This document shows, one piece after another, positions 24,009 to 36,273 of a DNA stretch of 64,000 bases. The notes beneath the pieces are model-generated. The model was not told the origin of the DNA and ran no database searches. It saw only the letters and a list, made by a program, of their open reading frames with translations. Position numbers and translations under genes: made by a program. This stretch comes from Datnioides undecimradiatus (lineage: Eukaryota > Chordata > Actinopteri > Lobotiformes > Datnioididae): the NCBI GenBank assembly GCA_008933995.1, contig WARS01002947.1:1-64000 (forward strand), given 5' to 3'. Position 1 is the first letter of the stretch; each line of letters opens with the position of its first letter.

Positions 24009-26073
24009 GTAAGTACGCTCCGCCCGTCAGTGCGTGTTTTCTGCTCCCGCTGCTTCCTCACAGTCTGCAGAGTCAGTGACTGTGAAGGCCGGTGTCTGTC
24101 TACAAGTCACGGGGCTCCCTTTGATTAGTGTGAGAAACATGGAGCTTGTGATGTCAGGTCTGTGGGTGTCTGACAGAGATACTCCTGCTCGTGATGTTAA
24201 GATCTGATCACTGAGGAGAGGTTTCATCTCAGCTCACTGGCACAAACGTTCACTTCTCATAAAGATAAAAGGATTCCAACACAGCGCCGTGTCATGTTTC
24301 GCTCTTGCATAGTGAAGAAACGTGGTGGCACAACATTTATATGAGTTACACTCATCAGATCTCATGTTCTTTGTCAACATTCAGCACAAGCAGCAGCGGA
24401 GAATTGCAGCAGCCTCGCATCTCCCCACACACACAGATAAGATAGCTGCTGTTTCTTTTTAGGGCCCCTGGTGCCCTCCGGGTCTCTGGGGTTGTCCCCT
24501 GCCTCTCCCTCTCTCTCTCTCTGTCTCTCTCTCTCTTTCTCCGTGGGTGGTGCTCTGTTTATGGTCCTCCTAAAACAGCCCAGCTGAATCCGCAAATAGA
24601 GGCCTCCACTCCACACCTACAGCTCCTGCGCTGCTCCAGACCCATCAGGATGCGTGTGTGGGTGGATGATTGAAATAAAAGAAGGCCGTGACGTGAACAG
24701 AGCTAAATAAAAAAAAGAAACACACACACACACACACACACACACATCGCAGTGTGTGATGAAGGCTCAATGGATCAGTTGTTTTAGCTCATTTAACGCC
24801 AAAACGTGAGACTGAAAGGTTCTGCGCTGTCTGACACCTGCACTGCTCCGTGCAAAGCGGACGTGTGCTCATTATTATGAGTGAGCTGTAGATTTATCTG
24901 AGTATTGAGCCTCAGTAAAATGCATTGTTGCCTGGAGCTGAAGACAATGGGCTTATGGCTCCAGTAAAAGCCTATTAGCGCCTGCTGTTAGCGCTCAGGG
25001 TGTCCCCCCCAGATACTTGTCACTGATCACAACCGCATCTCTTTACAGCAGCTGACAAAGCTCAGAGGTAGTTTTCAGAACACACATGAACCGTGGCGGG
25101 TGGAGGAAGGAACAGTCCCCGTCCTCTGATCTGGTTTTATCTCATTCCAAACCTCATCCTGTCCTTTGGCATCGAGCTCACAGCCCCGTCAACCTCCACG
25201 ATAAGCATTCACTGTGTAAACAGAGGTAGATGGACTCAGGCAGAGCATCAGAACATCTGAGCGGCGCGGACAGATTGAAGTGTGAAGTGGAGAGGAAATG
25301 GTAGACGAGTGCATGTGTGTGTTTCACTTTGGAAAAGGTGAAAAGGTGTGTGTGATGTGAGGTGTGCGTCTGTGTGTGTCCATAAACTTCATGCGCTGTC
25401 TTTACAGAAGCAGAGAGCTGTCCACTCAGACCGCTGACGCCTCTGAGCGCAAGCTCCAACAAGGTTAAGGGTCGTGTCCAAACCCTGATGTCAGAGACGG
25501 GGTTAATTGGTGTGTGTATGAATATATGTGTGTGTGTGTGTGTGTGAGAGGAAGAGTGAAAGGGTCAAAAGAAGCAGCAGTGTCTCCTCTGTTCTCTTTT
25601 TCTTTTTACTTTCTGTCTCTATTATCTTCAGGGCTGTGGGGGTGGAAGGAGGACTAGAAGGAGAATGGTTGTGTGTGCATGTGTGTGTGTGTGTGTGTGT
25701 GCACGCACAGGGACCACTGTAGAAATTTTCTTAAGCAAATTTCATTTTGGAGCAAAACACCTGAGCGGACAAAGCACGCTTTACTTCTTCAGAGCATTTC
25801 CAGCCAAAGAAACGTGATTATAGAACTTCTCACGAACAGTAAATGCTCATCGTGTCATTTGGCAAACGACTTGTCATGGAGCGATGTGATTAAATTCAGC
25901 TGAGGGAAGGACCGCTCGGATTTATCCTGGAGGAGGAGGGGAGAAAGGGAGGATGGAAGGAACTGTGAGGAAAGAAAGGAAAAGGCATCGAGATAAATCC
26001 TCTGATAAACCTTTCTGACAGGTCAGTGTTTGTACAAATGAACTTTTGTCAAACTACTGGTGTTCTTCAGCAA

Positions 26074-26122
<49 letters not shown>

Positions 26123-29100
26123 CAGGTGAGGGCTGGCATTAGACACTGAGAGAGTGTGCTCATGAAGCCTTTGTAAGCGTCAGCCTCCGGAAATGCGCAG
26201 AAAGCAGAACAATGGTGCGCCAAAGCCCACTAACCACCGGCACTGGAGAGAGAGAGAGAGAGAGAGAGAGAGGCTGAAAAATTAGAGGGGGTGAGGGGCG
26301 GTGGTGGTGGAAGAATCGGGACAAAGAGAAGAGAGGGAGAGAAAGACTTAGTCACCGGGGAAGGGGTGGGGAGAGAGAGGGAAAAGGTTTGTTTCTATCA
26401 AAGGCCGGTGAGTTGGGTTTCCCGTCCTGTTGGCAGGGGCTTCGCTGGATGAAAAGGGGAGGTGGAGAGGGAGGAGGAGGACTTGAGGGGGAGGATGAAG
26501 GGGCAGGGAGGAGGAACAGGAAATGGAAATGGTCTCATTAAAAACAATGAGGCGGCTCAGGTGAACCTGAGGGTGCTGCCGTGTGAGGATGCCGTTTATT
26601 AAGGTTTGCCCGAAGAGCACAAACAGCAGAGTCAGGCCTTTCTAACGTGTTCCTCGAGGAAGTACTTCAGTTAGTTTGACGATATTCATATTGTTTATTA
26701 ACAGTAAGCTAGCGGAGTGAGTGAATGGGTGAGGGAGAGTGAGGAAGAAGCGGTGGAGCCGCTGCGAGGGGGATCGTTAAAGCACAGGAAACAGGAGGGT
26801 GCAGAGGAGGAGCATGGTTTATCTCAGTTGCATTCAAACATCAACTTATCATCATTCACACAACGAGTCAGGAGCTACGAGGAACAGAGTCTTTCAGGTT
26901 CCAACACTGTGGCTTTATTGATTTCATTGCTACACGCTGTAGGCCGCTTCTAATAACAGCTCATGTTATGCAGCTTGTTAAAAAACACCTCCACACCTCT
27001 AATTATCTAATGGCAAACAAGCGGCAATTACAGAGTGATGCCGCGGCATGCCAGGATGCATGGAAGAATAAGGAAGGAAGGAGGGAGGGAAGGAAGGAAG
27101 GAAGGATTGAAAGCAGGAAGATGGGAGGGAAGGAAGACGGCGACAACAGGAGGGAAGGGAGAACGCAGCGAGGGCTGCAATTAATGAGACGTTTATTTTG
27201 TTTGGTAAATGTCACATGACTTTGTTGTCATGTTGCAGCATATTGCACACAGACACACACACACACAGAAAGGGGTGATAAAACCTGTTGGTTCATAAAC
27301 GCAGGCTGGGTGTCTCATGTTTCAGGTCACCTGGATATGAATAATAGTGACATGAGGATTCCCAGCAACGCCTGTTGTTTAACGGTGCAGTGCGACATTT
27401 GCCTGGAGTGGCGCTGAGTCGTGGAAGTGAGACGCATTGGTTAATGTCGGTCTGATGCATGTGTGTTATGGGTCATGTGGTCTGGTTTTTTGGGCTACGG
27501 CTACATTCACAGTTTCATTGTTTGACACCGATACTGCAGCTGAATCTAGTCCTGTTTTTAGCATGCTGGACTAATTCATTCTCATTTCAGTCTAAACTTG
27601 CTGAGGGAAAATTCAGTCAGAACGCCCACAGTTAGGAGGAAAAGTAGCAGGCTGGCAGATCTCAGAACTTCATCCTGGAAACTGGAAAGACCTATGTGCA
27701 GAGGACATCACGCTGCTGCATGCACAGGCTGAGCGGTACTCACCCTTGCTGCTGAAATCTCTTTGACATTTGATTTTTGTGGGTTTTTTATGTTGTCATG
27801 TAACGCAACACCATGCTCAGTGTTGTAACACTGACGAATCTACATGCAGATTTGAAGGTCACCAAGGGTTTACAGCTTCAGCGAGTTGCAGAGTCTACTT
27901 ACTGATTTTTATATTGCACAGAAGTGATTTTCTGGAAGCGTAGGAAAAAAAAGGTAAATATGATTTGAAGTTTGAGCTTTAACTTGTAAACAAGCCGCTC
28001 TGGTTTGATCGTTTCATCTCTGCTTAGCTGCCTGGAAAGAAACAAGAGAAACCACCGAGCTTGGTGGCTTTGTTTTCCCCTGCTGCCTCTCCCCTGGCCT
28101 CTCTCTCAAGGGAATCATAAGGTCGTCATCAGTTCAATTCAAGGGTTAAAAAGTGACTTCACACACAAACACGTGCAGTACTCCCCTGTGTGCTCTAATT
28201 TATACTCAGAGTATTTGACCTTTTGTCTTTGGTGACACAGGAGTTACCCTGTTTCCTCTTACACAGGAAGGCAGTTTGAACATTTAAAAGTAAGACACAG
28301 TATAATTACGTAATTAAGTCCATTTCTGGTCAGAGGTATACAAACAAGCTTTTATACAGAATGCAAAATGCACTCAGATGTGTACACGGTGAGAGAAAAC
28401 ACAGAGACAGAATGTTATTTCTAATTGTTTGCATGAGCCAGATTATCAGCAAATGATCCGTTTGCCTTGTACAGACCACAAACACACCAAATGCATGGCT
28501 CAGCTAATGACACGTCCCATGTGTGCTGCAGTTTTCCCTGAGCTTTCCCTGTAAGTGTAGCCAGATTCTCTGTGTCACAGGCTCTGATTAGCACCTACAG
28601 TGAACACATCTGCACCCTGCTTAGCGCTCCATGTCTGTGTGAGCTGCTGCCTGAGCACATGGACAAACACGCAGAACTGTAATCACTAACCGTACCGGCC
28701 GCAAAACACTCTCTCTGGCTGGATGGACAAGCTGTATGACCAACATCTGGTGGCCATGTGCGCCTCACATCTGCTGGATTTCTAGTGGACTGAAAGCACT
28801 TGGTGGACAGCAGCTGTGTCTTCAGATGACAAATGTATTTACTATTCAGTTTTTACTATATCATTTATTGCATCCAAAAGTTTTTAAATTTTCTGTGATA
28901 ATCTAAGGATGCACACTCATAACCATCTGATTATACCCTTGCATTTCCCAGGGTGAACATGTATTGTTTCACACTGATCTCCATTAAAATGTTAATAAAC
29001 CATCAGCAACTGCAGACGTGGGAAAGAAGGCTGGGCGGAGGCGGGATGGGCACGTCTGCTAAGATAAGAACAAACATTGTCCTGTCCACCCAGCTCCGCT

Positions 29101-32100
29101 CTCCACTCTCAACCTGTTGCTGCTGACACTCCCTGTTTCCTCTGCAACATGGAGCGATTCAGACGTCTCCTGGATGACACAGGAATGTGAATGTCTCCTC
29201 CAGTGGGACCAGCTGTCTCTCAGTGACATGCCTTGTTAATCTAACAGCCTGCGTAATGGCCTGCGTCTGGCCACGCTTACTAAAACCTTCTGTTAGACAG
29301 CCAGTTGGTCAGTGACCAAGACAGCTGAGGAAGAGTCCAAACGTGGCGGGCCAAGACACAATATAAACATATGAAAAATGAGAAGTAGCTACAAATGTAT
29401 ATGCTTTTCACACACACGTATGGGCTGTCATGTTCTTTGATATGAATTGAATATATTAATACAAATCTTCTCGAGCCAGAGAACTCATATTACCTTCCTA
29501 GACTGTACTGGTTGTAGATGTTTGCTTGGGTTCCTCAGAAAGCCTGTGAACACACAATTAAAGTTAAGAAATGGGGTAATAATTCTCCTGTGAGAGAAAT
29601 GGGGTCATTTGCACCTAGCAATGTTCTCCTCTGACTTGTTCTATATACCTGAAAACCCTCATGTAACTTTCCTTTCTAATATAAAATGTACAAAAATGTT
29701 GAAATAGAGCAGTGTGTCATCTGCATAGCGACGGAAGCAGACGTGTTTGTGGTTGTTGGAAGGCAGCATGTTTAAATGTTTTGCACCCAACAAGAAATAT
29801 TTACAGAGCTCCCTGGAAAGCTGCAGTGGTTTTGTATGAATTTTAAGTTGGTGTGTTATTAAGAACAGATATTGCTGCTGGCTTTGAAATTCTTTGAATG
29901 CTAAAATGATTTTTTTTGTCATCTCCCAAAGTAATAATGTTATTAAGACAAGCCTATTTCTTAATATATAGCTTTTCCCGTACTTAACATAATCCTTCTG
30001 CAGTATTTGTTTGTCATTCCAAGTAACACATGACATTAAGGTCAGGAGTTGTTTTATAAGCAAGACCCCAGTAGCTGATTAAAGAAGGGAGGATAAAAGG
30101 ATTGCGGAAGGCAGGGCAGAGAGGGGAGTCAGAGCTGCTGAGCTGCAGCGAACATTAGAAGAAAAGAGAGATTGGAGGCAAGAACTAAATAATAAAGAGG
30201 TGAGGAGGGACGAGAACAGCTGGATGTTTGGCTGTGGGAGCTGACCATCCATCAGCTAAATGCTGAGCAAAGAGAGGAGGGAGGCACTGAGAGGGAGAAT
30301 GTAAACTAATCAGCTTGGAGGAGTCAAGAATTAAAGGCTGTTAACTCCGCCTGCCCAGGTTAAACATAAAGTAGCTGTCCGATGCTAACTGCATCAGTGC
30401 CGCCTTCCAGTCCCACACTCCCTCAGGTCAGGTATGCAGCTCATTGCCTGACTTAAAATGCTGCTATTCTTGTCCACTGTCATGGCCAGGCTGATACTGG
30501 ATCCAGCCATCCCGTCGTTTTAAGAGTCTTGGCCGTCTGTCGTGTGTGACTCTTAGCTCTCTTCCTGTTAAAGCAAATGTGAATGTGTGCCCGTCGGTGC
30601 TTGTTCATCTGTGCGTCTGTTTGTTTGTTGTTTATTTGTCTCCTGCATTGTTTACACTGGTAGACGTGACAGCAAACTGTGTCTTGCTGACCCGTCCCAG
30701 AGGAATGTGTCAAGTTGATGTCACATCCACTCCGGCACATAGAGCAGGAGGACTTACTTACTGCTTTAACACATGAAGACACCTTGAGGACTTACTGTAG
30801 AGTTTTACAGAAGTATCTCAGATGAACAGGACAAAGGCACTAAGGTCTGTTACCCCTTTTAGATAAAATGAAGGTACGCTTTACTACATGATGGCCATTT
30901 AGGCACTTTTGAACAAGTTTGCTCCGACTCAGCCTTGTCTGCTGTATCTTGCCTTTATGATTGGTTAAAAGCAGAAAAGGAATCAAAGGCAGTGATTACA
31001 GACAGGAATAAAAGCAGAGCTCACCTGGGGGGGTCCATTCCTATTCGTGGGCATGAATGAAACTTGGATGCACTGTGCATTCTGTTTCACTGCTTCTGAC
31101 AGTTACAGCATTGCCTCATCTGGAAGACTTGCTGGCCTAGAGTCAGATTTCACTGTCCTTTGGCATGAGCATAATGATATCATGTCTTTTTAAACTGCTT
31201 GCCCAGAATAGGTTAACAAGAGTGGACACTTTGTCATATGCTTGATGTGTTAAACAGCAGCACAGCAGCAGTGCGAGCACAGGACAAAGCAGTCTTTGTG
31301 GTGTAAAACCAAGGCCACCACCTGTAAGATGCTAAAAACAGGTCCGTAACAAACGTTTAATGTTTGTGTGTGTCTTCAAGTGGCTGAACATGCAGGATAG
31401 TACACAATACGGTGCAGGGCTACAGTGCATAGCTTCGCCTGCTGTTACAGGCTTATGTCTTGTTGAACAGCAGTGCTTTGTGAGCCGAGACCCCCCCCCC
31501 ACCACCACCACCACACACACACACACACTAGCACCACCACAGCCCCCTTCTCAGCTCTCAGCTGTCAGCCTGCATTCCTCTCTGCCTGTCCATTTATGGC
31601 TGCAGAGGAAAGACAGAGAAAAAGAGGAAGGAGAGAAACTCCGACGTCTAATCGACCACTGCATCACTCTTCAAAGCTACAATATTAACTTTTCACTAAA
31701 GAAGGGGGAGTAGCAAGTCGCGCTCAGACTCCCCCTCAGCTGGTCAACAGCCTGCCCACTGCGCACACTGAGTCAGGAGCAGCACAGTTCTTGGACTAGC
31801 TGCCAAGAATAAAAACACTGGAGCCTCAGACTTTGTATAACTGATACCGCTAAATAGTTGAAATCTGTGATTCAGGGAACATTTCTAAACATTTATTTTT
31901 GGAAATACTTACACTTATTTACTGCTAAAAACTCCAGAGTTGCAACAGTCCTGTTATCTTTCAGTAAAAAGAGTCAAATCCCATTTTTCATTTCCTTAGA
32001 CCCGAACAACCTCTATACTAAAAATATATATTCCCTCGCTACACAGTAATGTACTTTGGATACAAGTGTCTACACAATGATAGATACCGTGCATTCATTT

Positions 32101-32625
32101 ATCCTTCATCCCTCCCTGCCTCCCTCCACTGTGCTCTGCTTCCCTCCCTGTTTTCCATCAAGGCGGCGGGGGTCTGTCAGCTATGACCCTTGAAGGCCCC
32201 TCCCAATCTGTTAGCTAAAGCATCAGTGTAAGAATAAGACATGCATCATCATTTGCATAGTTTACATGACTGTAATTTACAGACTAGTAAGGTTTCTTTG
32301 GATTGGAGAGCACTCATTAGTTGGTGTAACAAAAATCAAAGAATCGTGTTTTCAAGGTGAAAATGCATCACTGCAGGTATTTTACTTCTGAGAAAAGTGA
32401 TGTCAAAATGTTCCATTCTAGTGTCTATGAATAAGTCATATATAATCTCTCTCTATATCTCTGTGTATCTCGGTGATGTCCGCTCAACTCGTGCTGCGAG
32501 CGGAGGTGTGAAGCCTGTGTAGTAGACAAACAAACACAGACAGGAATACACCGAGATAAAAGATGACAAGAAACCTAGTGATTATGCTACACATCAGACG
32601 TCTGCCTCGCCCCTCCACCCTCCTT

Positions 32626-32666
<41 letters not shown>

Positions 32667-33015
32667 CGCACACACATGCACACACACACACCTTTGAGCG
32701 GGTGCCAATAGTTTCCAGAACAGATATCAAGTTGTCCTGGCTGGGTCTTTTCCCTGTCTGTACTGTGTCTCTCTTCTTTTGCTGTTATTGGCCGTCTGAG
32801 TGGCTCTGTTGTTGTTTGCACACTCTCTTCCTCTCTGTCAGACTAAAGGGTAAAGGAACAACCTCAACCTGTAACCTTACGCTGATGTCAAACTACAAAA
32901 GTCTTTGATCCTTACATTCACTTGTCAGAACTTTGGAGCTGTAGTACAACATGTCCAAGTTTGCTTTGAGTGTCATCTTAGGTGCTTTGAGTGAATCTTG
33001 AGTTATAATACTTAA

Positions 33016-33053
<38 letters not shown>

Positions 33054-36000
33054 GTGCAGGAGTGGGTATGTAACTCTGTGTAGATGCAAAGGTGTACGTA
33101 AGGGGCTCCAAACTGAAGGCGTGTGTTTATGTTAACCTCACATCTGATTGTTGCTTACTTGGCTGGCACCATCCTGAGACTTGTCCAGATGCCAGGCAAA
33201 CACAGGTTTCCTCTTAGAGTGAGGGTCAAGTAGTCCATGTGAAATCCTCCTCTGCGCTGTTCCCAGCAGGCTCCCTGCAGCCAGCTGTATAGCACTGATA
33301 ATGCACTGTCTTTGTCTGCCTTGATCAGTGAGTGTAGGCCTGCAGACAGCATCCAGGCACTGGCAGGTACAGCAACTCCCTGTCTCGCTGTCAGCATTAA
33401 AGTTCTGTAATCTCACTGAGGTGCAGTGTGCGGGCTGCAGGGCTCTCAGTTTGAGGGGCCGACATCATGGCAGGCTCACAGTGTTAAGATTTGTTCAAGC
33501 AACAATCTAGTAATATTATAGAAGTCTGCAATGAAACAAGCGTCTTTTGTCCTCATCCCATTTATTTATTCAAGGTTTTGAGCTGAGAAGTTGTGATCCT
33601 AACTAGAATTCACATGTTAAATGTTAAATGTTAGTGAGAGATGTAATAAAGGCTACTCAGAGCTGTAAATGAGGAGTCATAGGTCTTAGATGAGGCCTGT
33701 CTTCGTAAACGTGCCGCTTCACTGTAGCACAGCGTGATGATTTTGTGTGTAGTAACAGATTTTTTTGCACCTATAGTCTCTCAAATAATCACAGAAAGCA
33801 CAAGCAGCTAAAAATCTTTTTATTGTCATATATTTGTAGAAGTAAGTGCACAAGGAGGTTTTGGTTACACCATGTAATTCCGTACGTGAGTGGGCAGTTA
33901 GCTAGTACTAGCTAGTTTCTACAAGCAGTAGCTAACTGAGCTAGTTGGCTAACACAGCCGTGGCATGATGATAACTGATGCGTGAGTGAACACAGTAGTA
34001 ATTATCAACTAGCATTCTGAATTAGAGTACTTCGCCATGATAATATTTATGTGTTGTGAAAAGGGACGAATGCTGCAAGGTGTGCAGGCAGCTAGCAGTT
34101 AGCACTTAGATGCTCAAGTGAAGTTGTTTTATGCTGTGTTGTGTGAATGTTTACAGCCGTGTTGATGTAAAGCAGACTGATGCAGGACAGAACCAAGCTA
34201 TCATGTTTTTATCTTTTGGCGGAATGTGAATAAACCCTTTTTTCCAAAGCTTACTGAATGTGATGCCCTGAGTAGGATGTTGAAATGCAGACTGTATATA
34301 AGGTGGGCGGATTAAAAACACCTGTTGTGGACAGACCATAGAGTAACAAGAGGTCTCCATTCTCTTCATACCAATTCCCTCATAGCACACACACACCACA
34401 GGTCCCAGAGGCATGTAAGAGATGGGATTCACGTCAAGATGTCCGGTGGAATGTGTGACGACTGCTGCTGGATGTCGTGAAAGTTTATAAGGTTTATTTT
34501 AACCCTCACACATAGCACGACTATGGAGTCACACCAGGGCTCCAGCGCAATATCACCGGATGACACACTCCATCTGTTCACTCCATCAAACAACGTGTAG
34601 CAATCGATAAAACAAGCTTTTCTGTTTCGGCTGGAGGATTAAACTATGAATAAAACAATCTTTAATTCATTCTGGTGATGTGAGACGTCCAGCTGGTGCT
34701 AATCTTAGCTGACCTCTGTATGACCTGGATTGGTTGGTGTCCAGATTTAGCCTGTAGCTGGGGCCTCCTGTCAGATCAGTTGTTTGGGACCCCTGCAGAC
34801 AGCAGAGCCTGTTGACCTGTGGGGTTGCCTCGAGATAATCCCCCTCCCACTGCATGTTGTCTCAACAGTGAATCGGCTCTTGATCAAGCGGTAGCTGTTT
34901 AGTGGTGGGGGGCCAGCTTCCAGTTTAATAAGGCCTTCATACTTTGCTGTCCATGACCTTTGTTAGGCTACACAAGAAGCTTTTCCCAAGAGCTATCAAC
35001 CATGACAAACAGGGCTACACAAATTATAACATTCATTGCCTTCTGTTCTGTTTTGTTTTGGTGAGCTCACATACGATAGAACGATGGAGCTGATTTCAAG
35101 TTGATTTAATTTAATAGCTTGTGTATAGTTGCTCTGGTAGGGAATGATGCCACTCTGCACTTCTGTTTCCTTCTTGTTGTAATTAATGTCCTGTTCCTGT
35201 TCCCCCGCTCCCAGCCCTGGCTGCTGCTACTGGACAGGAGCCTGACCACAGTCATGGCTGTGCCTACGGCAGCTGTTACCCAGCAACTGGCGACTTGCTG
35301 GTTGGACGAGAGAAGAACCTGAAGGCCTCGTCCACATGTGGGATGAGGAGAAAAGAGCCCTACTGCATTGTCAGCCATCTGCAGGTGTGTGTAATATCTA
35401 TATGATGTTGATCTCTGTTTTCCCAGATTTCTGTAGTTCTGGGTGTTTTTAACATCTTCTGAAGCCTTTCACCTTTGCCCCCGTTGCTTTTTCCCGGCAT
35501 GCCGTAGGATGAGAAGAAGTGCTTCGACTGTGACTCTCGACGGCCATACGACCCAGTGTACAACACCATCAACCACCGGATCGAGAATGTTATCACTACC
35601 TTCAAACCTCATCGCAAGAAGTCCTGGTGGCAGTCGGAGAATGGTGAGGAAACTGTTTTCTGCTGCACCGACTGTCGCTGTTGTGTCAGGAGCATTCATC
35701 TCCTATGACACAATGCTTCTGCTGCAAAAACAAAATACAAAAATTGTTCAGTACAATAACAATAGGCCATCAGGGAGGGATTTAACATCACTTCAGACTT
35801 TCATGTGCATGGACTGTGCAATATAGTGTGATACAGTGTCATTCATTGTTAGGTTTACACTGAGCCTTCAATTAAATCTGAAATAACTGATGCGAGTGGC
35901 TCTGAAAGGCATCAACTCAGAATAAGACTGTCCATCCTGAGTGTTCAGTCAGCCCTGTGCCCTGCCAAAGTTGGTAGTGTAACAAACTTATAATGTGGTG

Positions 36001-36216
36001 TACAGTTAAAGCTAATCCTGTGTGAGAGAAGAGTGCGGGGGTGGTGGGATAGATGGGAGGAAATGAAGGGGTGTAGAAAGAGGAGTTAGTGGGCATGAAG
36101 CAGAAATATTTCAATTGGAAAGAAGGGAAAAAATGGAAAAAGCAAAATCCTAAAAGTTCATTGAAACCGCGAGCAGTAAGCAACTGGTAGGTACAGAGAA
36201 CTAGAAAAACAGTATT

Positions 36217-36273
<57 letters not shown>

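Larger units (their letters stand above)
24009..35214 (+). other. lamb2: lamb2 intron 1 (11.2 kb), no other gene seen
   Basis: This is the largest intron in the window. It holds many microsatellites (CA, TG, GA, GGAA), a purine-rich block at 26246-26560, and a small reverse-transcriptase relic near 29700. Open frames within it are short and mostly repeat-encoded. Long first introns often carry enhancers, but no specific site can be claimed from the sequence. Confidence 0.7.
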
